NCBI GenBank assembly: GCA_016295615.1
Contig: JAEDKW010000017.1
Coordinates: 1 to 15,839 of the forward strand
Direction: 5' to 3'
Length of the DNA stretch: 15,839 nucleotides
Source: Oscillospiraceae bacterium
Lineage (GTDB): Bacteria > Bacillota > Clostridia > Oscillospirales > Oscillospiraceae
The notes under the pieces were generated by a model. The model worked only from the letters and a program-made list of their open reading frames with translations, ran no database searches and was not told the DNA's origin. Positions within the stretch are counted from its first letter, which is position 1. Every line of letters begins with the position of its first letter. Shown here one piece after another: positions 5,059-13,620 of the stretch. The translations under genes and the position numbers were made by a program.

Positions 5059-6924
5059 CTATACCAGCAGCAAACCGTCGCGCGCGCCGAGTGTCAGGCG
5101 GAGCGCGCCGTTTTGCGGCAGAAACTGCTGTGAGGTGAGGGTGTCGGTCGCCAGTTCGCCGTCCCACGGGAAGGACAGCGTGACCGGCGTGTCGCCGGCG
5201 TTGAGAACGGTCAGGCAGCGATCGTCCGCGCTTTGGCGGAGGAAGGCAAGCACGCTTCCCCCGGCATGCAGATAGCGGATCGTGCCGCACTGCAGCGCCG
5301 CATGCTGACGGCGCAGCGCGCCGAGACGGGCAAACCAACGGACCAGAGCGCGGTTTTCGCGTCCCCAAGGGTAGGTGGCGCGGTTGAAGGGATCTTCAAA
5401 GCCCTCCATACCGGCTTCGTCGCCGTAATAGAGCGTCGGCGCGCCGGGGAAGGTATAGAGCAGCACGGCGGCAAGCTTTACGCGCTCCACGCCGCGCGCG
5501 TACTCGGCGGGGGAGAGCCGGAAGCTCGCGCGCTCGTCCCGCGTTTCGGGCGCTTTGCCGGAAAGACCGAGGACGGTCAGCAGTCTCGGCGTGTCGTGGG
5601 TGGAGAGAAAATTCATGGCGCTGTAAAACGCGCTCGGCGGATAGTTTTCGCGAAGCGTTTCCATGGCGCTTTGAAAATCCGCCGCGTCGCCGCCGCGAAG
5701 ATAGGACAAGGCGGCGGTGCGGAACGGATAGTTCATCAGCGCGTGTGTTTCACTGCCGAGAAGGTACTTGCGGCGTCGGGAGTAGGCGATCTTGTTCGAG
5801 CCGTCCTCCCAGACCTCGCCGATGAGCAGGCTGTCGGGGCGTTCTTCGTCCATTGCGGCGCGGATCGCGGCGATAAATTCGTCGGGCAGCTCATCGGCGA
5901 CGTCCAGCCGCCAGCCGGAGGCGCCCAGGCGCAGCCAGCGGCGCACGACGGAATCCCGGTCGTTCACCATATAGTTTACATAACTTTCGTTCGATTCCTC
6001 GACGGCGGGCAGATTTTTGATGCCCCACCAGGAATCGTAATCGTCCGGAAACGAGTGGAAACGATACCAGTCATAATAAGGAGAACCTTTGCCCTGGGCG
6101 GCGCCGGGCGTGGGATAAAAGCCGTCGGCGTTGAAATAGATGCTTTTTGCGCCCGTGTGATTGAACACGCCGTCGAGGATCACGCGGATGCCGCGGCTCT
6201 TTGCCTCGGCACAGAGCGTTTTGAAATCCTCCTCCGTGCCGAGCAGCGGGTCGATGTTTTTATAATTCGCGGTGTCGTAGCGGTGGTTGGTGGACGCTTC
6301 AAAAATGGGGTTGAGGTAGAGCGCGGTGACGCCGAGCGACACAAGGTAATCCAGCTTTTGCGTGATGCCGGCAAGGTCGCCGCCGAAAAAGTCGGAGCAG
6401 GTGATCTCACCGTGCGCGTCGGGACGGTATTCCACCGGCTCGTCCCAGGATTCATGCAGCGTCCGGCTGCCGACAAGTCCCGCGGCGCTGCGCTTTTTCG
6501 CGCGGAAAAAGCGGTCGGGAAAGATCTGATAGGTGACGCCGCGGGCAAACCAGCCGGGCGTTTTCCGGCTGCCGTCATAGACGGTCAGCTGCCACGGCGT
6601 GACGGAATCCCGGCTCTGGTGCCCGCCTGCACCGTAGCAGCTCTCGCCGCCGTCCGCCCAAAAAAGGCGAAAGTGGTACCACACCAGCTCCGGCGTATCG
6701 CTCGCGGAATAAACGCCGCGGAAAACGGTGTTTTCCCCTTCGGCGGCGGCGGAAAGCTCCGTTTCCGTCCAGCGGTCCGAAAACTCGCAATGCGTCACCA
6801 GCACGACGCGCCGGACGGCCGCGGTATCGGGACGGAAGCAGAAAGTGACGGCCGTCCCGCAGGGGACGGCGCCAAAGGGAGTTTTATATCGTTCGCTGCG
6901 GGGATCAAAAAGAACAGTTGACAT
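5059..6924 (-). CDS. Family GH13 alpha-glycosidase (neopullulanase/cyclomaltodextrinase/maltogenic amylase-like)
   Basis: The 621-residue enzyme hydrolyses alpha-glucosidic bonds, probably in maltodextrins or cyclodextrins. It has an N-terminal beta domain of about 115 residues resembling the starch-binding/dimerisation module of neopullulanase-type enzymes. The (beta/alpha)8 barrel shows LYLNPIFEAS (202-211), region I DGVFNH (251-256), region II GWRLDVADE with nucleophile D341, region III IGEVW with acid/base E370, and region IV FLSTHDTPR with H443-D444. YYGDEAGMEGFEDPFNR (499-515) and a C-terminal beta domain follow. There is no signal peptide or anchor, so it should act in the cytoplasm on imported or stored glucan. 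It follows mrdA by 12 bases with a GGAAAGG ribosome site and ends in a terminator. No transporter or other sugar gene is nearby. Exact substrate is not decidable from sequence. Confidence 0.92.
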   Translation of the reverse strand: MSTVLFDPRSERYKTPFGAVPCGTAVTFCFRPDTAAVRRVVLVTHCEFSDRWTETELSAAAEGENTVFRGVYSASDTPELVWYHFRLFWADGGESCYGAGGHQSRDSVTPWQLTVYDGSRKTPGWFARGVTYQIFPDRFFRAKKRSAAGLVGSRTLHESWDEPVEYRPDAHGEITCSDFFGGDLAGITQKLDYLVSLGVTALYLNPIFEASTNHRYDTANYKNIDPLLGTEEDFKTLCAEAKSRGIRVILDGVFNHTGAKSIYFNADGFYPTPGAAQGKGSPYYDWYRFHSFPDDYDSWWGIKNLPAVEESNESYVNYMVNDRDSVVRRWLRLGASGWRLDVADELPDEFIAAIRAAMDEERPDSLLIGEVWEDGSNKIAYSRRRKYLLGSETHALMNYPFRTAALSYLRGGDAADFQSAMETLRENYPPSAFYSAMNFLSTHDTPRLLTVLGLSGKAPETRDERASFRLSPAEYARGVERVKLAAVLLYTFPGAPTLYYGDEAGMEGFEDPFNRATYPWGRENRALVRWFARLGALRRQHAALQCGTIRYLHAGGSVLAFLRQSADDRCLTVLNAGDTPVTLSFPWDGELATDTLTSQQFLPQNGALRLTLGARDGLLLV

Positions 6925-6936
6925 AATACACCTTTC

Positions 6937-8961
6937 CTATTTGACCAAAGCGTTTTCGCCGAGGATGGGAGAGCCTTCGTCGGCGGAGGAAAAATAGGCG
7001 TTGAGGATGTCCACCGCGGAGGAGGCGAGCGCCGCGCCCGTGCCGCCCTTTTCGATCACGATCGCGACGGCGATCTGCGGATCGTCATAAGGCGCATAGC
7101 AGACGAAAACGCCGTTGTCGTTTTTGACGTCGCCCGTCTGTGCGGTGCCGGTTTTGGCGGCGGCGTCAACGATGCAGCGCTTGAAGTAGCCGGAGATGGA
7201 GCCGGAAGTGACAAGCGCGCGCATACCGGAGAGCACGGCGGTAAGGTTTTTCCCGTCGATGGAGAGCGTTTCGACCGGCGGCTCGTTGTAAACGGCGATC
7301 AGATCGGCGCTGTCGTATCTGCGCACGTCCTTGAGAAGGTGGGTCTCGTAGCGTTCGCCGCCGCCGGCAAGCGTTGCAATGTAGTTTGCAAGCTGCAGCG
7401 GCGTGTAGAGCTGGTTTGCCTGACCGTAAGCCGCCCACGGGGCGAGGTTGGTGCCCGCCTCCTGCGAAGGAAGCGTGCCGGCGGCGTCGCCGATCTCGAT
7501 GCCGGTGTGCTCGCCGAGCCCGAATGCGGAAAAGTAGCTGTTGAGACGGTCCATCCCGAGACGGTAGCCCATTTCGGCAAAAAAGTAGTTGCAGGAGTTG
7601 GTGATCGCGCCGGAGACGTTCAGAGAGCCGTGGCCTGCGCGGTTCCAGCAGTACGTGTAGCTTGCGCTGTAGCCGGGATACACCCACTTGCCGGAGTCAA
7701 AAATGCGCTCCGTGGTCGTGGTGACGCCGGATTCCAGCGCCGCCACAGCGGTCAGCGGCTTGATCGTTGAGCCGGGGGCATAGGTGCCCTGCGTGGCGCG
7801 GTTCCACATGGGCGCGAGCGGATCGAGGCTCAGATCCGTGTAATCCTCGCGGAAGGAGGAGAGGGAGAAGGTGGGATAAGACGCCAGCGCGAGCACGTCG
7901 CCCGTGCCGATCTGCACGACTGCGGCGGCGGCGCCGCGGCCGATGCCGTCCGCCTTTGTCATGGCGGAGGTGGTCTCGGCGAGGATCGATTCGACCTGCT
8001 CCTGAAAATCGATATCGATGGTCAGCGCGACCGTGCCGCCGGGCTGCGGTTCGACGGAGTAAAGCTCGTCAATGACCTTGCCGCTGTCGTTGAGCGTGAC
8101 AAGGCGCTTGCCGTCGGTGCCGCGCAGATAGTCCTCGAAGGCGGCTTCGACGCCGTCGCGCCCGATGAGGTCGTTGTAGGCGTAGCCTTTTTCCTTGTAC
8201 TCCGCCCAGTCCTCCTTGTAGATCTTGTCAACGCGGCCGAGAATGTGCGCTGCGGCGTCGGTTTCATAGACGCGCTGGGAGGAGGTGCCGATCGTTACGC
8301 CGGCGAAATCGCCGTCCTTGAGCAGCGAGATCAGCGACACATCAATGTCGGAAACGACGGTGCAGGAGGAGTAGCCGCTGAGCTTGGCAACGGCGAGAGA
8401 GTAGCGAAGACCGATCAGCGCGCGCGCCTGCACAGCGTCGAGGGTGTCGGGAACGTCAAATTCCGTGCGCAGTGCCAGAAACAGGGCGAGCGCCGAAAAA
8501 TCGGTCGGAACCCCGTTTTGGTCGACGGCGCCCTCGTCGATCCACTTTTTGGAGACGAGGTAATCGGCAAGCGCGGAAAAGTCGGAGGGCGTGCCGTCAT
8601 AGGAAAAGGGCGTCGTGCGCGAAAGCGGCAGATCGTCGGAATACGCGACGCCGTTTTCATCAAGCAGCGCGAAAAGACGCACAATGGCGTCGTTCAGCTC
8701 TTCGCTGTCAAGAAGCGAAGCGTCAAAATCAAGGGTGTAGATCGGACGGTTGGACACGAGCACCTTCCCGTTGCGGTCGGTAATCATGCCGCGGGAGGCC
8801 TCCACCGTTTCCGCGCGGGTATTCGTGCGGACCGACTGAGCAAGATACTCCTCGCCGTGGACGATCTGAGCGGAAAACATCGAGGCGACGAAAACCGCCA
8901 TGCAGACGGCAAAAAGTCCGCATATGGCAAGCAGACGGCGATGGAAAGGTTTTTGCTCCAT
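6937..8961 (-). CDS. mrdA: Penicillin-binding protein 2 (class B transpeptidase, elongasome)
   Basis: The 674-residue protein is a class B PBP that crosslinks peptidoglycan during cell elongation. It has a short cytoplasmic N terminus, one membrane anchor (about 9-32), the SRGMITDRNGKVLVSN segment (56-71) that opens the non-catalytic pedestal domain, and a C-terminal transpeptidase domain. Catalytic motifs are STIK (398-401, nucleophile S398), SCN (456-458) and KTGTAQ (603-608). The position after mreC and mreD supports PBP2 (elongation) rather than the division PBP3/FtsI. The pedestal carries two similar short segments around residues 122-135 and 149-162. An AAAGGAG site precedes the ATG at 8961. 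It follows mreD by 36 bases and leads into the glycosidase after 12 bases. Confidence 0.94.
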   Translation of the reverse strand: MEQKPFHRRLLAICGLFAVCMAVFVASMFSAQIVHGEEYLAQSVRTNTRAETVEASRGMITDRNGKVLVSNRPIYTLDFDASLLDSEELNDAIVRLFALLDENGVAYSDDLPLSRTTPFSYDGTPSDFSALADYLVSKKWIDEGAVDQNGVPTDFSALALFLALRTEFDVPDTLDAVQARALIGLRYSLAVAKLSGYSSCTVVSDIDVSLISLLKDGDFAGVTIGTSSQRVYETDAAAHILGRVDKIYKEDWAEYKEKGYAYNDLIGRDGVEAAFEDYLRGTDGKRLVTLNDSGKVIDELYSVEPQPGGTVALTIDIDFQEQVESILAETTSAMTKADGIGRGAAAAVVQIGTGDVLALASYPTFSLSSFREDYTDLSLDPLAPMWNRATQGTYAPGSTIKPLTAVAALESGVTTTTERIFDSGKWVYPGYSASYTYCWNRAGHGSLNVSGAITNSCNYFFAEMGYRLGMDRLNSYFSAFGLGEHTGIEIGDAAGTLPSQEAGTNLAPWAAYGQANQLYTPLQLANYIATLAGGGERYETHLLKDVRRYDSADLIAVYNEPPVETLSIDGKNLTAVLSGMRALVTSGSISGYFKRCIVDAAAKTGTAQTGDVKNDNGVFVCYAPYDDPQIAVAIVIEKGGTGAALASSAVDILNAYFSSADEGSPILGENALVK

Positions 8962-8997
8962 AACGGACTCCTTTCTGATTTGTGCGGAAAGCAGAGC

Positions 8998-9498
8998 TTA
9001 CACCGTGAAGAACCGGTGGATCAGAAGAAAGAGGGGATAGCAGACCAGAAGCGGACACGAAACGAGCGTTTCGCGCACGCAAAGAGAGAGCATGGGCAGC
9101 AGCGCGGCACCCGAATGGGCGGCAAAAAACAGCATATTGAACACGTTGACGATGAGAAATGTGAGAAATACGAGTGCAAGCACGCGCACAAAGCCCTGCT
9201 GCAAAACGCTTTTTGAAAGGAGGGCTGCCAGCGCCGCAAGCGTAAAGGAAACGGTGTAAAGGCACGGAAACGGTGCTTGGAGAAGAAGGTCGCAATAGAC
9301 CCCAAAGGCAAGCGCAAAAACCGTGGCGGGCAGGGAGTCCTCCAGCGAGGCGACGCAGGCAAGGATGACCGGCGGCAGAAACGGCAGGACGCCCCAGAAC
9401 TGCGTGTTGCCCAGCAGCAGCGCGCGCAGAAACATCAGAAGCAGTGTGCAAAGCGCATAGGCGGCCCATTTGACGGCGAGCTCGCGCCTGGTGAGCAT
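8998..9498 (-). CDS. mreD: Rod-shape-determining membrane protein MreD
   Basis: This 166-residue, very hydrophobic protein has five or six predicted membrane spans from about residue 9 to 163, few charges, and the acidic-dipole segment SLEDSLPATVFALAFGVYCDLLLQ, which is where MreD proteins carry their conserved G-x-x-x-D feature. MreD works with MreC and PBP2/RodA in the elongation complex. Primary sequence conservation is low in this family, so the call leans on hydropathy, length and the mreC-mreD-mrdA order. A GGAAAGGAGG ribosome site precedes the ATG. Confidence 0.9.
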   Translation of the reverse strand: MLTRRELAVKWAAYALCTLLLMFLRALLLGNTQFWGVLPFLPPVILACVASLEDSLPATVFALAFGVYCDLLLQAPFPCLYTVSFTLAALAALLSKSVLQQGFVRVLALVFLTFLIVNVFNMLFFAAHSGAALLPMLSLCVRETLVSCPLLVCYPLFLLIHRFFTV

Positions 9499-9537
9499 GG
9501 GGATCCCTCCTTTCCGGAAAAGTGCCGGCAGAAAAAA

Positions 9538-10377
9538 TCAGTCGATCACGGTAAAGTCCTTGATGACAAAGATCTCGGTCAGCGTGTCAAAATCGACCAT
9601 GGGCGCAATGACGGCGTACTGGGCAAGACCGTCGTCATCCACCTTGACGGACTCGACGGTGCCGATGACCAGATTGGACGGGTAATAGCCGCCGAGACCC
9701 GAGGTGACGATATAGTCGCCCGAGAGCAAGGATGCGGATTCCGGGAGATAGGACAGCTTGAGCCGTCCCTCGTTCATAAGAGCGAAGTCACCCTCCGCCA
9801 CGGCGACTTCGGACGTGCGGAACACGAGCGCGCCAAGCTCGGTGTCGGTATCGATAACGGTCAGAACGGTCGCCCAGTTGTACCCGACCTCGGAAACGAC
9901 GCCCACAAGGTAGCCCTCGGCACTGACGACGCAGTCCTTCACGGCGATGCCGCAGTTCGTGCCGCGGTTGAGTGTGAGCGTGGAGGTCCAGTTGGAGCTG
10001 GAATGCTCCAGGATCATGGCGGATTCAAACACAAAGTCGCGGCGCTGCTCCTGAAGCTTGAGAAGCTCACGCAAAAGCGCGTTTTCCTCGCGGTCACGCA
10101 GCGCCTGCCGCTCGTTTTGACGAAGCTCGGCAAGCTCTTGTTTCAGCGCCGCGTTTTCCTCCAGAAGCTCCGCATAGTCGGCATAGTAGCGCTGTCTGTC
10201 CTCTACCCAGGTTTCCACGGCGGAAACGGCGCTGCGGAACGGAGAGGTGATGATGCCGATCGCATTATGAAGAAGCGACGAGGTCGAAGCAAAAAAGCTC
10301 AAAAGGCTCAGCGCAACGGCTGCCGCCGCGGCGATCGCCAGAATGCGAAGCCCGTATTTTTCAAAAAACTCCTTCAA
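9538..10377 (-). CDS. mreC: Rod-shape-determining protein MreC, TTG start
   Basis: The 279-residue protein has one membrane anchor (about 11-30), a coiled coil (about 60-112, rich in E, L and R) and a two-lobed beta domain (about 120-270). The beta domain includes the family signature DYIVTSGLGGYYPSNLVIG (221-239). MreC dimerises outside the membrane and activates PBP2. The frame begins with TTG at 10377 behind a GAAAGGGGG site. An ATG five bases upstream is in another frame and stops after two codons. It follows maf by 42 bases. No mreB lies upstream, unlike the usual mreBCD order. Confidence 0.94.
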   Translation of the reverse strand: MKEFFEKYGLRILAIAAAAAVALSLLSFFASTSSLLHNAIGIITSPFRSAVSAVETWVEDRQRYYADYAELLEENAALKQELAELRQNERQALRDREENALLRELLKLQEQRRDFVFESAMILEHSSSNWTSTLTLNRGTNCGIAVKDCVVSAEGYLVGVVSEVGYNWATVLTVIDTDTELGALVFRTSEVAVAEGDFALMNEGRLKLSYLPESASLLSGDYIVTSGLGGYYPSNLVIGTVESVKVDDDGLAQYAVIAPMVDFDTLTEIFVIKDFTVID

Positions 10378-10419
10378 GGCATATCCCCCTTTCCGAAGAC
10401 GAAGCGATCAAAAAAACGA

Positions 10420-10992
10420 TCAGAAAAAGTTGACGCCGAAGCGTGCAAGCGTGCGGCCGAGCCGCTCGACGGGAAGCCCCATTACGTTGTAGAAATCACC
10501 GTCGATCTTCTCCACGAACAGCGAGCCGAGCCCCTGAATACCGTAGGCGCCGGCCTTGTCCATCGGCTCGCCGGTGGCGATGTAGGCGCGCAGCTCCGCT
10601 TCCCCGCAGGTGCGGAAATAAACATTTGTCGAGACGGAAAACGCTTCGCTCTCCCCGCCGCGGCGGACAGTCACGCCGGTGCAGACCGTGTGGCGGCGAC
10701 CCGACAGCTCCGTGAGCATGCGCAGCGCGTCGGCTTCGTCGTGCGGCTTGCCGAGCCGGTCGTTGTCCAAAAAGACCATCGTGTCGGCGGTGATGACAAG
10801 CTCGTCCGGGGAGACGAGCGCGGCGGCCGCGTCGGATTTTTTGCGGGAGATATAGACGACGGTCTCCTCGGGGGAGAGCCCGGCGGGATAGCTTTCGTCC
10901 ACGTCAAGAGACATGGTGCGAAAATCGCGGACGCCCATTTTGCGCAGCAGCTCCTGCCGGCGCGGCGACTGGGAGGCGAGAATGATAGCCAT
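10420..10992 (-). CDS. maf: Maf family nucleoside triphosphate pyrophosphatase
   Basis: The 190-residue Maf/Ham1-fold protein hydrolyses nucleoside triphosphates to monophosphates. Family members of this subtype act on dTTP, UTP and modified pyrimidine nucleotides, limiting their incorporation. Motifs are LASQSPRRQELL (5-16), the SPEET segment (40-44), TADTMV (68-73), GKP (81-83), SGRRHTVCTGV (97-107) and DKAGAYGIQG (145-154). The last two fit the YhdE-like dTTP/UTP subtype. It is the first gene of the envelope run and has a GAGG ribosome site with a short spacer and an AT-rich upstream region. Maf genes often lie beside mre genes. Confidence 0.95.
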   Translation of the reverse strand: MAIILASQSPRRQELLRKMGVRDFRTMSLDVDESYPAGLSPEETVVYISRKKSDAAAALVSPDELVITADTMVFLDNDRLGKPHDEADALRMLTELSGRRHTVCTGVTVRRGGESEAFSVSTNVYFRTCGEAELRAYIATGEPMDKAGAYGIQGLGSLFVEKIDGDFYNVMGLPVERLGRTLARFGVNFF

Positions 10993-11016
10993 AAAAACCT
11001 CAAAACGATAAAATAT

Positions 11017-11022
11017 AGTATA
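11017..11022 (-). promoter_or_regulatory. Possible -10 element of the maf-mreCD-mrdA operon
   Basis: The 83-base gap between the U32 gene and maf contains an unusually AT-rich block (about 11005-11038) in a GC-rich neighbourhood. Within it the minus strand reads TATACT, 25 bases before the maf ATG. Overlapping TATATT/TATTAT options exist, and no clear -35 is visible. A promoter here would separate zapA-U32 from the envelope operon. Read-through is also possible, because I find no terminator in this gap. Confidence 0.3.
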
Positions 11023-11075
11023 ATATAATAAAAGTATTACGGTTTGTATTCGGAATAACAGCTTTTCGAAACGCT

Positions 11076-13190
11076 TTATTCGACGCCGCGGGAAAAAAGA
11101 CCGCGCGTGATCCCGGCAGGAACGAAGTCATCCTGCCCGAGATAGGCTTTGAATACGCGGACGCATTCGCCGGCTGTTTCGGTGGTGAAGCGCAGGCGGG
11201 CGTAGGAAAGCCCGATGCGGCGATACTCGTCCCTGTCGGCGAGCCACAGCGTTTTGGCATTCTGAAGCTCGCTGCGGCAGCCCCAGACGCGCAGAACGGG
11301 AAACCGCTCGCCGCGGCGGTCAGTCAGCGCGGGCGCGGCGGCGCAGGCGCTGTCCTTCTGCGCGGTTTTGCAGGGAGCGCTCGCGTAACGGCAGCCGTAC
11401 TCGTTCGCGACGATGCAGTTTTCCGTGATCATCAGCGGAAGCCTGCCGTAAACGATCGCCTCGCAGGGCAGCGCCTTGCTCAGATCGCGGATCTGCCCGC
11501 TGCGCAGCTCGAAGGAGACGCAGGCGCTGCTCAGGCCGCGCGCACTGAGCAGGCGGAGCGCAGCGGAGTTGTAAATATTGAGACTGTAATCGCCGTGTAC
11601 GGTCAGATCCAGACCGTCGGCAAGCGCAAAGTGACCGAGATTGCCGACCGTCACGCCGGAGACGCCCTTTTCCTTTGCAGAGGAGAGCAGGGCGCGCAGG
11701 GCGCGCTCCTCGCTTGTCCGGTAAATGCGCGGCAGCACGGCGACAAATTCGGTACGCGTAAGATACGGCGCAAGGTCCATGCTTTCGATCAGCTCCAGCG
11801 GAAGGCAGATCATCGCCGGACGCAGGGAAACCAGCGCGTCGGTCAGCTGATCGGCGCGGGAAAGAGACACCGTAAAGCGCGGCGGCTGCGTGGGATTGCC
11901 GATCCTCTGCGGCGGGACATAGTCAAAGGCGCATCGCTCGGGGACGGCGCAGCGCAGGGCGGTCAGACGCTCGAGCGCGTCGCGGCGCAGCGCGTTGAGC
12001 GCGGCTGCGCTCACGGCAAGACCGTCGTCGAGCGTGACGGTGCAGCCGGTGACGGTAAAGGCGGTGCCGCCGGTCTTGCGCAGACGGTCGGCGACCTCCT
12101 GCGCGGTGACGGCGCGGCTGCGCGCGGTCTCGGGAACGGCGCCCGACACGCAGGCGCGGTTGCCGCAGGCATCCTCGGCGGTGAGCGTCATGGGAACGCC
12201 GGCTTTGATCGCGGCGTCAAAGCGCACGCCGACCAGGCGGAGATCCTCTTTTTCGTAGCTCCGGCGCAGCTCGGCAAACCACTCCTCGGGCCAGCGGGCA
12301 TTTTCCGCTCGGGTGCCGAACATCTGCCTGCCGCGCCTGCCGAGAAAGTAGCCCTGCGTAAACCCGTCGCGGGAAAAGGCTTCTTCCAGCTCGCGCTGCT
12401 CGTCTGCGGTGGCTTTGCGATGCTCGCGCAGAAGGCGCGCGTAGATGCGCGTGACGGCGGCGACATATTCAGGACGCTTCATGCGTCCTTCCAGCTTGAT
12501 ACAGGCGACGCCGAGCTCCTGCAGCTGCGGGATATGGTCGGCGAGGCTGGCGTCCTTCAAACTCAGCGGATACCCGTCCGCTTTGCCGTTCCACCCGTAG
12601 GGCAGGCGGCAGGGCTGCGCGCACGCGCCGCGGTTGCCGCTGCGTCCGCCGATGACGGCGGACATCTCGCACTGACCGGAATAGCACATGCACAGCGCGC
12701 CGTGCGCAAAAACTTCAATTTCGATGGGCGAGTGCTCGCAGATCTCGGCAATGTCGCCGCGCGAGAGCTCACGCGCGAGCACGGCACGCTCCATGCCGAG
12801 CGCGGCGGCCTCCTTCACGCCGGAGAGCGTGTGGACGGACATCTGCGTGCTTGCGTGCAGCGGTACGTCCGGCACGACGGCTTTGAGCGTTTCCAAAACG
12901 CCCAGGTCCTGCACCAGGATCGCATCCACGCCATAGTCGCTTGCGCGTTTGGCAGTCTCCGCAAGTGCGGGAAGCTCACGGTCGGTGAGCAGCGTGTTGA
13001 GCGTGAGATAGACCCGGACGCCGCGCAGATGGCAGTACGACACCGCCGCGCGGAACTCCGCATCGGAAAAGTTCCTCGCGCTGCGGCGCGCGTTGAAGGC
13101 GCCAAAGCCCATATAAACGGCGTCCGCACCGTTCTGCACGGCGGCGACGAGCGCCGAAAAGCCCCCGGCGGGGGAGAGAAGCTCGGTCAT
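11076..13190 (-). CDS. U32 family protein (peptidase U32 / RNA hydroxylation type)
   Basis: This 704-residue protein opens with MTELLSPAGGFSALVAAVQNG, typical of family U32. It carries the U32 signature EVFAHGALCMCYSGQCEMS (159-177), then GRSGNRGACAQPCRLPY (182-198) and CIKLEGRMKRPEYV (230-243). The cysteines (167, 169, 174, 190, 194, 230) suggest an iron-sulfur or metal site. Characterised members, E. coli TrhP and RlhA, take part in hydroxylating tRNA U34 and 23S rRNA C2501, and others are called collagenase-like peptidases. The long C-terminal half resembles the RlhA layout (with DUF3656) more than the shorter TrhP, so an rRNA-modification role is the best guess. I chose the ATG at 13190: the open frame continues upstream, but that part lies over zapA. 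The start is one base past the zapA stop with no good ribosome site, suggesting coupled translation. Confidence 0.9.
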   Translation of the reverse strand: MTELLSPAGGFSALVAAVQNGADAVYMGFGAFNARRSARNFSDAEFRAAVSYCHLRGVRVYLTLNTLLTDRELPALAETAKRASDYGVDAILVQDLGVLETLKAVVPDVPLHASTQMSVHTLSGVKEAAALGMERAVLARELSRGDIAEICEHSPIEIEVFAHGALCMCYSGQCEMSAVIGGRSGNRGACAQPCRLPYGWNGKADGYPLSLKDASLADHIPQLQELGVACIKLEGRMKRPEYVAAVTRIYARLLREHRKATADEQRELEEAFSRDGFTQGYFLGRRGRQMFGTRAENARWPEEWFAELRRSYEKEDLRLVGVRFDAAIKAGVPMTLTAEDACGNRACVSGAVPETARSRAVTAQEVADRLRKTGGTAFTVTGCTVTLDDGLAVSAAALNALRRDALERLTALRCAVPERCAFDYVPPQRIGNPTQPPRFTVSLSRADQLTDALVSLRPAMICLPLELIESMDLAPYLTRTEFVAVLPRIYRTSEERALRALLSSAKEKGVSGVTVGNLGHFALADGLDLTVHGDYSLNIYNSAALRLLSARGLSSACVSFELRSGQIRDLSKALPCEAIVYGRLPLMITENCIVANEYGCRYASAPCKTAQKDSACAAAPALTDRRGERFPVLRVWGCRSELQNAKTLWLADRDEYRRIGLSYARLRFTTETAGECVRVFKAYLGQDDFVPAGITRGLFSRGVE

Positions 13191-13191
13191 C

Positions 13192-13506
13192 TCACTTGCG
13201 GCTTTGCAGCTTGAAAAGCTCGCGTTTGAGCTCGGAAACTTCGTTCTTGGCGCGGTTGGCCTCGTCCAGATACTGCTTGAGCTGGCGGCGCAGACCTTCG
13301 CCGGCTTCGCGTTCTTTAAAAAGCTCGTCGGCAATATTTGCGGCAGTGAGAACGGCGGCGTCCGTGCGCCCGACCTTTGCGCCGGCGAGCAGCTCCTCCA
13401 TCTTGCCGTTGACGTAGGAGCCGACTTTCTGCATATAGGAGGTGGATTCCTCTGCGACAAAGGTGTACTCCTCGCCGCAGATGTTCATGGTGACACGATT
13501 AGCCAT
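13192..13506 (-). CDS. zapA: Cell division protein ZapA
   Basis: The 104-residue protein matches ZapA. It has a beta-rich N-terminal domain starting MANRVTMNICGEEYTFVAEES with the following YMQKVGSYVNGKM helix, a DAAVLTAANIADELFKERE helix, then a C-terminal coiled coil (about 70-101). ZapA binds FtsZ and bundles protofilaments in the division ring. It is first in its transcript, with an extended -10 promoter 63-68 bases before the ATG and an AAAGGA site. The U32 gene starts one base after its stop. Confidence 0.93.
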   Translation of the reverse strand: MANRVTMNICGEEYTFVAEESTSYMQKVGSYVNGKMEELLAGAKVGRTDAAVLTAANIADELFKEREAGEGLRRQLKQYLDEANRAKNEVSELKRELFKLQSRK

Positions 13507-13568
13507 AATTCCCCGATCCTTTCATCTGTTTTGTCAATGGGAAAACTTCACCCAATAAGTCACATGAT

Positions 13569-13574
13569 AGTATA
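13569..13574 (-). promoter_or_regulatory. Extended -10 promoter for zapA
   Basis: The minus strand reads TGCTATACT, an extended -10 element with TATACT at 13574-13569. The -35 at 17 bases (TTTTCT) is poor, which is common with extended -10 promoters. The leader would be about 55 bases. A perfect TTGACA closer to the gene (13536-13531) has no -10 at the right distance and was not used. Confidence 0.45.
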
Positions 13575-13620
13575 GCATAAAATCGAAGGCGAGAAAAGAG
13601 GAAAGCTGTAAAAATTGTAG

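Noticed and set aside
5233..6921. 562-codon open frame antisense to the glycosidase
   Set aside because: It lies wholly opposite a gene with intact GH13 catalytic motifs. It is low-complexity in R, A, G and V and has no recognisable domain, so it is a shadow of GC-rich codon bias.
10378..10382. ATG just upstream of the mreC TTG as an alternative start
   Set aside because: It is out of frame with mreC and meets a stop after two codons.
9277..11028. 583-codon plus-strand open frame across mreD, mreC and maf
   Set aside because: It runs antisense through three well-supported genes, and its translation is charged and unlike any family. It is a codon-bias shadow.
11595..13214. 539-codon plus-strand open frame opposite the U32 gene
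   Set aside because: It is antisense to a gene with a clear U32 signature. It has no domain and no promoter or ribosome site of its own.
13191..13460. N-terminal extension of the U32 protein by 90 residues
   Set aside because: It lies in another frame over zapA, which has clear homology. The U32 family starts at MTELLSPAGG.
13531..13536. Consensus TTGACA as a -35 for zapA
   Set aside because: No -10-like hexamer lies 16-18 bases downstream; the sequence there is GGGGAA. The extended -10 further upstream fits better.
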